From Glandiceps talaboti (Eukaryota > Hemichordata > Enteropneusta > Spengelidae): 38,500 bases of DNA. Positions 10,843-38,500 of the stretch are shown here, piece after piece. Below the pieces are notes generated by a model. That model did no database searches. It was not told the origin of the DNA and saw only the letters and a list, made by a program, of their open reading frames with translations. The position numbers and the translations under genes were made by a program. The stretch is taken from NCBI RefSeq assembly GCF_964340395.1, contig NC_135563.1, positions 22,142,151 to 22,180,650 on the forward strand. The letters are read 5' to 3'. The first letter of the stretch is position 1. Every line of letters starts with the position of its first letter.

Positions 10843-11058
10843 CTCTATTCTACCAGGTCCCCACTCATACAGCTAGGTTAACTAGGCCACACAGCTACTT
10901 CTATCCTACCAGGTCCCTAATTATACAATTTGGTTGACAAGGGCACAATTGTGGTTTAAAATCTTGCGCAGGGATTTTAGCAGTTGAGAAACAAACAGCG
11001 AACTCACAACCTGCAGATTCCAAGTCAGCTACTCTAACTATTCGGCCATCATGACTCC
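10843..11058 (-). mobile_element. tRNA-derived SINE, minus strand
   Basis: Read on the minus strand from 11058, the head resembles a tRNA. An A-box TGGCCGAATAG (11038-11048) fits TRGYNNARNNG exactly. It is followed by GACTTGGAATC and a decayed B-box GGTTGTGAGTTCGC (10998-11011). The tail carries two diverged copies, 56 bases apart, of a segment that reads taccaggtccc on the + strand (10851 and 10907). The weak B-box and missing tRNA 3' half argue against a functional tRNA. SINE identity is inferred from the promoter boxes plus tail. I cannot name the family. Confidence 0.65.
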
Positions 11059-12046
11059 AAAAAGGTCAAATCACTTGAATGAACTCATGTAGAGGAGTCA
11101 GCTTTCGGTATCTAGGAGAAAGAATTATCAACCACGTGACTAATATGTTCATAGGGTCAGAAAGGATGACAGTTGTATGACCCAGACTACAGAGGTCATG
11201 ATCCGAGTCATATAATCTAGCTATGGACTATTTTGGAGTGAACCTTAGCCTAAATATCAGTGATGTAGAAAGATAATCTCTCACAAGAGATATTTTATTC
11301 AATAATTCCCCTCTGCTACTTTATCGTCCATGCAATGCCTCTCGCAACAAAGGAAAGTGTCCAGCAATATCTTACATTTATTTCTCGAAGTATTTCAAAT
11401 GATCAAATCTGGATATTAGGAAAGCTTGGTGAGAATCGTTTGTGCATTTAACCGTATTTCTGTTTTATAATAATGTGTAACTTAAAATTTGTCATTTGTG
11501 TTTCCTTTAATGATATCTTTAGTATCATATGTGTCAGAGTTCAGTGGTTCAAGAATCCACCTGGTATAGTGTTGTGACAGTGATGCCACTGAATAAACTA
11601 AACATTAGTCGCAATTTTTATTCAATTGTTGAAACTTTTGATGAACCGTTTTGAAACAACAAGTGGTTTATTGCATAACACGTCCTCAGGTAAAATCGAT
11701 ATTCCCATGACATTAATACGCCCGTATGTTTTTATATTTCATTTTTAAGAACAAAATTGGTTCCTAATTTTTGTTTAACTTTCATAATGAAATAATGTAA
11801 TGATGTAAACCTTTGTAAATACATGTCACGTGATTTGTAAATCATCTATAGACAGTTGAATTTTGCTATGGCAACCAAAGGACCTGTGTGTATGTTGCAG
11901 GTCTCAGTGTCAGTTGGTGTCATATACTGTGATACAAGGGTCACATATTAAAGTAGTCATGTGGGTAGGTAGTAAACAAGTATTATCTACAAAAGAGGGA
12001 TATTTGTTCACATATTAACCACCATACTACGTTGTGGCATTTCACA
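11059..12046. other. Intergenic stretch with no recognised feature
   Basis: AT-rich single-copy sequence between the SINE and the start of the next gene. It must contain the promoter and 5' UTR of the PLD-like gene, but I see no clear TATA box or initiator. A short inverted pair (ttcagtgg / ccactgaa) near 11539-11593 is too small to interpret. Confidence 0.6.
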
Positions 12047-15000
12047 ATGGCGTCTGAGCAAAATTCTGCAAAGTACTGTGGCGTGATACAAGATGGACAA
12101 GGTAAGGTGATGTTTCTTACATCCTCCTGATTAGTAAATAAGGTTTACGATTGGGGGTATACTAGTAGTAGTTTAGCATGGAAGCTTACAAAAACTGTAC
12201 TTATATATTAACATATATTATATACATATTTTGTAATTAGTGTGATACGTTCTACACACCTGTGCACTGACCATTCTAGTTTCAACAAGGTTTTGGTAAA
12301 GACGATACACATTCATATTTCATTTACCAGTGCTGTCGTGCCAACCAGCTTGTGAATGAGCATTCATTTTAAACGAAACCACGTGACTGAAAAAAAATAC
12401 ATAATAAGCTTACACACCACACTCACGCACGTGCACACAGCCGTAGAAAATGCGCACACTCTATGTTCTAAGTTAATGGTTTTAACTTCGTATTGCACCG
12501 AAATTAACTTAGACTGAACTTTTGCACAGATGTGCTTTCATCATACTCTCTGTTCTGTTATTATTGGTCACACTTAGCTTCGAGTGTTACACTTGCCTGT
12601 CATATGATTTATTTGGGTCTAACTCAATATAATTCGAACGTGATACTTGAAACGAAAATTGTCAAATATATGGACTAAAATATGCAAAAAATGTTCATTT
12701 TGTGGCCCAGGGGTAGATTAGATCATATTATGTAAACAGGTTGATGCAAATTATATAGGTTAGTTTATGACCACAGTGATAAGATGTATAAAATATCTCG
12801 GACTTTGATATAACCTGTGTCAACTGCTACTGGTATCCATGTTAACACAGAATTTATACTGTTTACTTAATTTATTTCAATGTAAGCGCACAGTGTGTCA
12901 CAGAGTTTAATATATGAGAAGATTAATGTTGGTGGCATAGTATATACCAGTTTACTGTATACAGTTCGTCGCTTGAAATAAGTACATACTAACAGATCGC
13001 ACTAAAATGACCCAAAACAAGCAAACGTGTGGGTGAAGTGTGATAAACCTGTGTGTAGACAAACAAAACAACACTGGACGCCATGGTGTTGGGCGAGTAT
13101 CTGCGACTGTTGCATGTCATTTAGTACGTTAGAAGCCCAGAGTGTTTTACGGTAGATGGAAATTCGTAATTTGTCTTGCAATGGCGATGAGTTCCAGGCT
13201 TTGGATATTGTGACTATTTCTCCCATTTCTGCTGAATCAAGTTATACAGCAAGCAAAAGAGACTTATTCTCATAATCTTTGGAGCTTTATGGAAATCGAT
13301 AACTAAATGTAGTTTAGAAGTAAATAGTTCAAATTTAATGGAAATTACGTACACAGTTGTCAATAAAGAACTGTCATTTCTGAGGTATGGAGTAAAATAC
13401 AGTACTTCACAAGAGGTCATAATTAATTTATCATTACGACATACAATGGTATGTGAGGTGTAACTTGTAGGGGCAGCCAAATGAACATCACAAAGATACG
13501 CTTAACAAACTAACACTAAGATATTATGCTACATCAAGTAGAGCTCGAGGCTGATAGATTAGTATCTAAAATGTCTACGACAGTGTGAATGTGTAAATTA
13601 ATCTTGGTCTCTAAAAATCCCATAAATAAGGTTTCCCGTTTCGCGTGATAGCCTTCCCCAACGCTGTCGTACAATTTGTAACAACGTTGCTGAACGAATA
13701 CGATTTTGAAATATTGTTAACGTTCGTGTTTTGTTTATATTAAGAAAGATTTAAATAAAGACGATTCTTTATTTCCAGATCTCAAAGAGGAGGAATCCGA
13801 TCAAGATAATAATAATGTAGAAGTGGATAGTGGTAGTATTAATGATCATTCGGAAACTTTTACCACTCCAAACTCAAGCCAAACTCATCCTGTTGCTATG
13901 GCTACTGCTGAACAACAGGGTCAAGAATTGACTTCGGCGGAATCAACACCATCACCAAGTACAAGCAATGCAGATGATAACCTTGAACCACTCAGCGATG
14001 GCAAGCAAGAACAAGAAATGGACGAAATGACTTCTGTAGCCGAGGAAGACTGTGTCCGTGGGGGAGTGACGGAAACACAATCAGTATATATTACGCAAAC
14101 GGAGAACCAAGAACCAGGAGATAGCTATACTGATGTGAATGCCATGTATGATAACACGATAGATGATGGTAGAGACATCAACAAAGAAAAACATGGCAAT
14201 GCTGAAGACGATACTGAAACCGAAACAAACGATGAAAAAAGTGGTGTTGCAACAACTGGTTGGGCAACAGAAGACCAACAAACGTGCAAAGATGAAACTG
14301 ACGCAGACACACCATACGAACAAAGTATTGATATCAAGGACAATATCGGTGTGAGTGTGAGTACAAGTGCAGTTCGTGAAACTATTGATAGCAAGGCTTC
14401 TGAAAAAGAAAGAAGGGGCGAACATGTTGCTAATGGTAATACGACAGAGGGAATATCAAAATGTCAAGATACCATTGAAGATAATATCTTAGGCAGAAAT
14501 GATCAAGAGGCAGACGAGGACAATTCTCGCAAAGATAATAATGTAATGGTTCAAACACACACAGGAGTCTGTGGAACAACTGAGGGCGATATTGATACTG
14601 GTGAAAGACTTCCAGACAATGTTGGGGAAGGTGGTAGTTTAGAAACAACAAGCAGTGATATTGTTGTTGAAGAAGAACTCATTATGGAAACGGTAGATCA
14701 AGATACACGCGAAGACACTATTGGTACGGAAGACATGATAGAGCGCCACCATCAGAGCGTCGAAAATATTGATAGCACTAGACCAAAAACATCTGCCAAT
14801 GATACTGTGGACGAGGGTGGTACTTTCCATACTGAAGTTAATATTGTTGAAGAAGAACCCATTATGGACCAAAATATCCATGAAGACATTATTAGTACTG
14901 AAGAACCAACTTATAAGGGGCTGGACGACGACAACTCGAACAATGCTGACTTGGAAATTAATACCAAAGAGACTGTTGAAGACAATAACTTAGAAACAAA

Positions 15001-17708
15001 AGCAGCTGATGATATTGTTGAAGAAGCTGTTGTGAAAAGAGTTGACCGAGACACAGCTAAAGAGACTGTTGGTGTAGAAGACACAACAGACCCCAATAGC
15101 CTCGATAACTCTAACAATACTGACTTGGAACTTAAAGATCGAGATACTGTTGAAGATAATGAAAATTTAGAAACAAAAGTGGATGATGTTATTTTGGAAG
15201 AACCTGTTGTGGAAAGTATTGATCAAGTTACACGTGGAGACACAGTTGGTACGGAAGAAACAAATGACAAGCAGAACATCGACAATTCTAACAATACTGA
15301 CGCGGAACTTAATGTCGAAGAGGCACTTGAAGTTGAGGATAATGTTGAAGAAGAAACAGTTGTGGAAACTGTCAACCAAGACACACATGATGACGGTGTT
15401 GGTACGGGAGAAACAACAAACCAAAAGAGCATCAACAACTCTAACATTACTGACTCAGAATTATTGCTTGAATATACATATACAGACGATCAAGTCACTA
15501 CTGAGGCAGAAGTTAAACCCGTCACCAGTGACGAGATGAAACACAGCGACACAGTTGTCACAGTGGAAGAACTAGTACTGTACAATTTCAAGCTCGAACC
15601 AATTGTTTTAGAAACGACGCAGAGACACACAGACTTTACTGAAGAGATTGCAACATTTCAAGAATTTTCTGACAGTGATTCGGAAGATAATGAGAGTAAT
15701 AAAGGAGATGATAGCGTGACGATATCATCAGATTTGACAGGAAATGATGAACGTGAACCAGAGAAAAACAGTAGGGATGAGAAGTCAGTGTCAGATGTAC
15801 CTGTTGAAGAGGGGAAGTTGGCGGATGTCCGGACAATTGAGAGAGGTGACGAAAAGAATGGGGATGGTGATGAGACTGCCAGTGAAAATAACACAGAACC
15901 AAAACAGACAGTAGTGCATGAAGAGGTCGTTGAAACTCCAGAAGACGTAGGAGTGATGACTGAGCCACCGAACGAAATAATAGATAAAGTGCAACCAGCG
16001 GAGTCATCTTTGTCAAGAGCACGAAAGACAGCAGCTTGTGACACAGCTAATACCTTTGCAGCTGATGAGGGTAATGATGAGATCGATGAAAGTCTTTCTG
16101 GTGACGTACGCGTAAGTGAGATGCCTGTATCACCTAAAAATGAAGTAATAAATGATCTACAAAAGGAAAGTGAAGAACCAAACCTACAATCTGAGGTACC
16201 GACTACTTTGACTTCTGACGAAGAAAACGAAACGATTTCTAATACAGTCATTACAACAGATAACGCATGTGTAGTTGAAGAAGGTGGTGATATCGGACCT
16301 GATCGTGAGGAATCGCAAGAAGTGAGACAACAACCAGCCGCAACATCGAAGGAAGAAACTCTTCCCGACATAATGTACACACCAGTCTCCAGGCATAGCA
16401 TTGCAAGTTTATTGAGTGTAGATTCAGAAGACTTGGAAACTCCAGCTCCAGCGGATCTGAATCCATCGACAAGGAATGCTTTCCATTTCGAATCTATATC
16501 TGAACTTGATTACGGAGACGAATCTATGACCGGACGTGCTGACAAGAATGATGTCTTCGGGGACTCAGTGAAGTCAGCTACACTCCAGGGAGATGAAGGT
16601 GTTGAAGGTGAAAGTGGTGCCATGGTGACACCATCAGCAGAAGAGACAACGGGTGATGGGTACACTATTGAAGAAGCCAGACTATTTACTTTGCCAGCAG
16701 AGAAAGTTGAATATCATGTATCCTTGCAGTTTGCTGCTGGATACTATGTATTGGGTACCAGTGATGGAAAATCTCGAACATCCCTGGTAAGGAAACATAA
16801 CTTTTTTTTACTATTATAGTCCGTATTTGTAGATGAACGACGGATTAACAAATATTTTACAATATTCTAGTGACTTCACATGTACAGATTTGTCAACTGG
16901 TATTCATATTTTCATATATCGTTTCAAAATAATACATTTCGTTGCAGTTAAGTTTTACACCAATCTGTTTTTACAACTTATTATTGACAGTTCTTTTCAG
17001 TGATGATGCAATGGAAAAAGATTTAATTTCACTAAAGGTCTCCTGTTATAAAAGTCTGTCTGTCTGACTGTCTGTCTGTCTGTCTGTCAATTTACCTATC
17101 ATTTACACATTTAATTTCAGAGTTCAAGAACCTCCAGGACAACTGCTAGAACGAGAGCAGACTGCGAATTGGTTGCAACGGGACTATACAAGCCTTACGA
17201 TTTATTCAGAATATGGAAGTATTACCTAGATAAATGGTTTCAGAGACCTGCAAAGAAAGTTTACCTTGTTACCCCATATATTGATGAAATGGCACTTACT
17301 GAGGTTATTCGTAGCATGGTGGACGGAGATTCAGGAAACGAGTATGTTGAAGAGGCTGACGTCCTAGAAAGACTGTTAACAAGAGAAATAGCCAGCGTAA
17401 CTCTGCAGTTGTCGCCCCACATAAGAAATATCTATACACAGAGAATCAAGCCAAAGGTTTGGATAACACGAGCTGGTATCAGCCATTTCAACAGCAAATT
17501 TTTGGCGGGAGAATATCCTAATGGAAAAGTAGAACTATTGATAACAAGTGCCAACTTTACTAAAGCTCACCTAAGAATGCAAAAGAAAGACCCGTTTAAT
17601 GATAGACAACGAGACAGTCTTGTCATATTGAAAACCACTAAAGAGTACTTCATGGACAAGTATATGAAGCCGTTAGAACCGTTGACGGAAAAGATGAAAG
17701 CTGTGTGA
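12047..17708 (+). CDS. Acidic repeat protein with C-terminal phospholipase D-like domain
   Basis: Three exons, 12047-12101, 13779-16786 and 17121-17708, join in frame to 1216 residues. The start (MASEQNSAKYCGVIQDGQ) is a short exon with a good donor. Residues ~20-1000 are rich in Glu, Asp, Thr, Asn and Val, probably disordered, with about five diverged 52-62 residue repeats. After a linker containing QFAAGYYVLGTSDG comes a ~190-residue PLD-like domain. It has a strand KKVYLVTPYID and then VWITRAGISHFNSKFLAGE followed by VELLITSANF. The last two parts match the HxKx4D...(G/T)SxN pattern of HKD proteins. The catalytic His position is Asn (about 1145), Lys1147 is kept, the Asp position is Glu, and SAN is kept. 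Only one HKD-like motif is present. It is probably a pseudoenzyme or nucleic-acid/phosphate-binding module. Cell location is unknown: no signal peptide or membrane segment is visible. Confidence 0.82.
14653..15480 (+). repeat. Coding tandem repeat in the acidic region of the PLD-like gene
   Basis: About five degenerate units of 52-62 codons. Each contains a core like DDIVEEAVVKRVDRDT, then TVGTEETN, then DNSNNTDLEL and an acidic spacer ETVEDN..LETK. The best-matched units run from about 14990 to 15470. Length differences between units are in-frame, as expected for selected coding repeats. Confidence 0.8.
17054..17088. repeat. Short (TCTG)n microsatellite before the last PLD-gene exon
   Basis: About eight TCTG units with one interruption, 33 bases upstream of the final exon and next to the branch-point/polypyrimidine region of that acceptor. 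Confidence 0.9.
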
Positions 17709-17779
17709 AGTGCAAACGTTGTTGGAATAGTCTGCAGTTATGTTGCTAACTTTGAAAAAAGCCTGCGGTGATAACTTTG

Positions 17780-17785
17780 AATAAA
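17780..17785 (+). promoter_or_regulatory. Poly(A) signal of the PLD-like gene
   Basis: AATAAA lies 72 bases after the TGA stop at 17706-17708, giving a very short 3' UTR. From here to 18180 I see only non-coding sequence. Confidence 0.6.
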
Positions 17786-18187
17786 AAAGCAACACAAGAC
17801 GAAAAGAAAATACCCGAAAAGACAGTCACCGGACAATAGTTGTAGGTTGTCTAGCTATAGACTAGTAAAATTCAACATTTTTAAAAAGTGTTTACCATAC
17901 ATGAACCATGGATGGAGAGATGTATGTACTCAGTATACCACAATGATACATATGTACCCATACTGTACTGATATTCGGTACTCGATAATTCTAAAGAAAC
18001 CAGTGGTAGCGGGGATGTGCGAAAAAAGTGAGAGTGACACACACAAAATTCGAGAGGGGAAAGGAAAAAGTTACTAAAATAACATTATGAGAATATAACA
18101 ATTTAATTTTTTCAAAGATTTCAATACCAACAGCCCTTGAGAATAAATAAATATACCCTTAACCACAATCATGTTCGTTTTTCTGTA

Positions 18188-18274
18188 TCTACCTACCTAC
18201 CTACCTACCTACCTACCTACCTACCTACCTACATGTCAGGTAGTCTGCATGCCAGCCTGTTTGTCATGTTAAAC

Positions 18275-18345
<71 letters not shown>

Positions 18346-18382
18346 GTCTATCTATCTATCTGTCTGTCTGTCTATATATTCA

Positions 18383-18430
<48 letters not shown>
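18188..18430. repeat. Microsatellite cluster (CTAC)n, (CTAT)n, (TG)n
   Basis: Three arrays lie in a row: CTAC units (18188-18232), CTAT units with a few CTGT variants (18275-18375), and about 23 TG dinucleotides (18385-18430). A short TCTG run follows. The 18440-19050 stretch beyond holds nothing I recognise. Confidence 0.97.
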
Positions 18431-18431
<1 letters not shown>

Positions 18432-19052
18432 CATGACAGTCTGTCTGTCTGCCTGTCCGACTTTTCTGTCTAGCAGCCTGTTTATTTATGCTCCCCCTTT
18501 GAGGGACATGTCAGTATCGCGTCACCGTCTGCTAGCAGGACTGTGACCAAAGACGCAGGAGGTCAGCCTGAACAACTGGAGTCTTGTTGACCTTACACGA
18601 CCTTACATGAATGTTCATACGATGTTATGAAAAGCTTAGTTTCTTATCCATGTATTGTCTCTTATATCCCTAGCTACACAGAGGTCGTTACTAGTCACTA
18701 AACATACTTAGACAATACGTAGGACAAAATAGGCCTGAAAACAATTATTTAGCTCTTTCTTGTGATTCGTAAACAAGCCTTGGCAAGTTTACTTTCAGTG
18801 TCAAATTTATGTATAACAACTCTGAAAGCAAGCGAGGGACAATGGACTGTCAAAAGAGGGACAAAACCGGGATATCAATTATTTTAAATTCGGTGTTGAG
18901 GATTCACTTGCCGACTCCCTATTCTGAAGACAGAAGTGTCTATCTCTTTATATATCCTTAATACGCCGTCTACATTTAATAGTCAGATATATTTTTAAGA
19001 AAAAATAAAAATAGCAGAGATTTACTTGTAAAAACAGTCTAGCTTTTATTTT

Positions 19053-19081
19053 GTTTATTTATTTATTTACTTATTTACTTA

Positions 19082-19114
<33 letters not shown>

Positions 19115-19117
19115 CTA
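19053..19117. repeat. (TTTA)n/(TTAC)n microsatellite
   Basis: TTTA units grade into TTAC units over about 65 bases, apparently by successive single-base substitution of the repeat unit. Confidence 0.95.
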
Positions 19118-19156
19118 CAGTCTTCAAATGGAAAATCACCTGCGTTGGTAAACCAT

Positions 19157-19228
19157 AGTATTCAATGTGAACTTTTGTTCAGGTAAATTTTCAAGTTGTG
19201 TTTTGAACAAAAGTTCACATTGTATACT
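19157..19228. repeat. Near-perfect hairpin, 25-bp stem and 22-nt loop
   Basis: The arm at 19157-19181 (agtattcaatgtgaactttt continuing gttca) is the reverse complement of 19204-19228 with one mismatch. Pairing stops sharply at both bases of the stem. Total length 72 nt is in the range of a microRNA precursor. The near-perfect pairing is more typical of a small palindromic repeat or young hairpin. No homology evidence is available. Confidence 0.75.
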
Positions 19229-19400
19229 ACTTAATAGTCTTATTCGTGCATTCATTCATTCCACCACCGCCATTGTATGAATCTTGTTCTATCAAAAGAC
19301 CTTGAAGATGCATTGATCTGATATTACTAGTATCTAACCCTAACCAGCGTAACTATCTACTGTCAGAATGATATTATTAACCCTTAAATTTAAAAGCGAA

Positions 19401-19415
19401 CCCCCCCCCCCCCCC
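19401..19415. repeat. Poly(C) run of 15
   Basis: Fifteen C residues in a row within AT-rich intergenic DNA. A run this pure is prone to length error. Nothing else is recognised between 19230 and 19800. Confidence 0.95.
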
Positions 19416-19834
19416 ACGTCAAATGTTTCGGTATTAAATGTAGCTGCAATAATTGTAGCGTTAGATTTGATTTTTGAGTCGCTGTTTTTCGTTCCTTTTT
19501 TTCGTTCCTTCTTTTAACCGAAAAACAAACATCTTTTCCAAGACGAATCGAAAAAGGCTCAAAAGCAGAAGAAGAAAAAACAACTCAAAAACAAAACTAA
19601 ACATACTACTACACTAGTATTATCATATCATGGTTATGGTGATTCCATATACCGTTTGTCCCGGGTAATGTATTCTGACTCCAACACCGGAATTAGCAGG
19701 GATTCAAGTGGTTGTTATGGTTGTGTTATTCTTTTCTGTCTGAAGTTTTATGACTGGCGCAGGTTATGACATGTTTGTCCTCTAGACGACACGTACGATT
19801 TCAATGAACTCTGGTACTCTTGCTATCTTTCCAT

Positions 19835-20242
19835 AATGCATTGTGGGTAAAGACCAATGGTAAGGATATGTGCAAGTCTGCGTTTGCGCAATGACCGTCG
19901 TTTATCCTATATATCCATCCACATACAGCAAAGAGTTCCAATTTAGATAACTCAACCTTTTTTACTGTCCCCCATTTCAATGACTTTTTGTCAGTATATT
20001 AATCACTCATCCATCTAAAAAAATCGAATGATCATTTTTTGAATATTACGATATCCAGGGGGTGACTAATGCAAAGCGGATTACTCAGTGACAATATCCC
20101 TGTACAAAAGTGAATCGTCGAGGTCAAAGGGCAATGACGGAATAAAATTTGCCGTTCAGGTGACCCTTCAAAATACGAATAATTCTTGAAAAATAGCCAA
20201 GGCAGGATGATTTTGTGGTAATATACAAGTTATGCTGTTAAT
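19835..20242 (+). promoter_or_regulatory. Candidate promoter region of the CCCH zinc-finger gene
   Basis: CpG dinucleotides become more frequent from about 19790 to 21010 than in the surrounding DNA. The sequence aatgcattgtgggtaa (19835-19850), like conserved GCATTGTGGG promoter motifs, lies next to a CCAAT box (19853-19857). A direct-repeat-1 element AGGTCA-A-AGGGCA, the form bound by HNF4/RXR-type nuclear receptors, is at 20121-20133. The tiny first coding exon follows at 20243. Promoter function is inferred from motifs and position only. Confidence 0.35.
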
Positions 20243-37111
<16,869 letters not shown>

Positions 37112-37360
37112 ATTGTTTATTTGAAGTCAATGAGTCACAAGTGCCCATTGTCTATCCTGTATCTGTATCATATACCAATTACCCAAGCTTTGGTCACTGT
37201 ATTTTCATTTTCACTGAATGTTTGAATCGTCAGTTTTGGATGATAAATCTTACCATACTGAAGAAGGCACTTTGACATGCCAACTTCAGAAGTGGGTGGG
37301 GTGAGCTGTAAAATCAACATAATATGTCATTTATTATCAGCTAATATATTACATAACTTA

Positions 37361-37366
37361 AATAAA
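37361..37366 (+). promoter_or_regulatory. Candidate poly(A) signal of the CCCH gene
   Basis: AATAAA lies 250 bases after the TAG stop at 37109-37111. No other full AATAAA hexamer stands out nearby. Confidence 0.55.
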
Positions 37367-38500
37367 GTAAGAATGACTTAACTTGCCCTTATTGCATTGA
37401 AAGAAATATTTTGAGACTGCTATTTGAATAGACTCTTGTGTCTTAAAGTTAAAGGAAATTGACCATTTTTTTCGCAAACATTCAAAAACTGGGTTTTTTC
37501 CTAGTTATTATGCATTTAGTGTAACATTGAATTTGAGGCCTTCGTACCTGTAATTCCATTTATTCAAACCCGTCATCAACATTTTCAGAGCTAACCCCCA
37601 TCATCACCATCACCTGTGAACTCTTGAATAGTCCTATTGTGAAGTGATATACTTTACCTATTTATACAGAACAAACCATACCACATACAGATATAACAAC
37701 CATACATTGAGTTTTGTGGAGACTGAAACATTATTGATTGCATACACGTATATTTGATGCTATATCTCCACCATGAAACTAGTATAACATCAGCAATATC
37801 AGTTCATACTGCAATGCCATCCCACATGTTTTAAATTTTAGTTAATTATCTCTTGTGAGGCTAATTCTGCAGTTTTCATGTCTGCAAGTACGTTATTGCC
37901 ATAACAACACAACACAACACTTATGTTATCATGTTGGCCTTCAAAAAGACCTCAGCAACTAAGATCCTGAGAAATCAAGGGGTTCCAACTACAATATATT
38001 TCATCTTGCCACCTCTTGAAGTCTTTTCTTTTATGGCTATGTATATTATCACATCCCCAGATAGTGAACTAATCTAGCTGCTAGACCTCAGACTTTCTTT
38101 TGATAATATGAGGTCGGGCTATCGCCCTAACTAACGACCTTTGGTCACCTTCACAGTGAGCAGAATAGCCCAAGAAGCAAAACTAATAGTTAACCTGATT
38201 TGATGTTTTCAAGGAAACCAACAATCGTTTATTTTCTGGTAGAGTTAAACACAGTATTTGGTGGCCATATTGGAAATTACATACTGACCCTTGATTTGTT
38301 TTACTGATTTAACCAAGGAGAGCCTGAAGGTTCTCAGAACAAAATAAGAGCAAAAGTTGAAAACTTTTCTGAGGCACAGACTACAGACAATATAGTGAAT
38401 CTAATATTAAAATGTTGAAATGTTTCTTGATTTCTGTGTACGTGTATTGTTTGTTGAATATTATTTTCTCGATTCTCTCATGGCTAAATTCAAGTCTTAG
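37367..38500. other. Window end with no recognised feature
   Basis: AT-rich sequence with no convincing exon, repeat array or RNA gene. A small hairpin-like motif, aggtcgggctatcgccc with cgacct downstream (38111-38140), is too short to interpret. Confidence 0.6.

Noticed and set aside
10998-11058. A functional tRNA gene on the minus strand
   Set aside because: The A-box is good but the B-box is degenerate and no 3' acceptor half pairs with the 5' end. A SINE head explains it better.
15658-16401. A 247-codon minus-strand frame antisense to the acidic exon
   Set aside because: GAA/GAT-rich codons on the + strand avoid stops on the opposite strand. The + strand frame is continuous for 3 kb with proper splice sites and ends in a PLD-like domain.

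Overview
The window is nuclear DNA from a metazoan animal, most likely an invertebrate bilaterian. Its genes have many short exons with GT/AG introns, the non-coding DNA is AT-rich, tetranucleotide microsatellites and minisatellites are abundant, and the octamer TACATGTA recurs often. No species can be named from the sequence alone. All coding sequence I can support lies on the + strand, head to tail.

Layout. 1-1086: a long (CAGA)n tract, then a candidate terminal exon of an unidentified upstream gene (436-538) with a poly(A) signal at 804-809. 1087-9119: the complete eight-exon gene for ribose-5-phosphate isomerase A (RPIA). Its introns hold a ~2.9 kb array of a 69-bp minisatellite, a Harbinger-type MITE and a tandem array that repeats the exon 5 splice donor four times. 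9120-12046: the RPIA 3' UTR with a 27-bp minisatellite, microsatellites and a minus-strand tRNA-derived SINE. 12047-17708: a three-exon gene for a 1216-residue protein. About 1000 residues are acidic and repeat-rich, and a C-terminal phospholipase D-like domain has a degenerate HKD motif. 17709-20242: microsatellites, a near-perfect 25-bp hairpin and a CpG-containing candidate promoter. 20243-37111: a large gene whose product combines a CCDC43-like N-terminal region, a long disordered middle and two CCCH zinc fingers. An ~8 kb intron carries tandem repeats, a second copy of the Harbinger-type MITE and a hAT-like MITE. 37112-38500: 3' UTR and unassigned sequence.

The three genes share no evident pathway. 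RPIA is housekeeping pentose-phosphate metabolism. The CCCH protein is probably an RNA-binding, post-transcriptional factor. The PLD-like protein is of unknown function and probably not a classical phospholipase. No operon-like or defence-island logic is visible. The most distinctive points are the PLD-like pseudoenzyme with its acidic repeat tail, the tandem splice-donor array in RPIA, the paired MITEs with identical TAA target duplications, and a possible PABP-binding motif in the CCCH protein.
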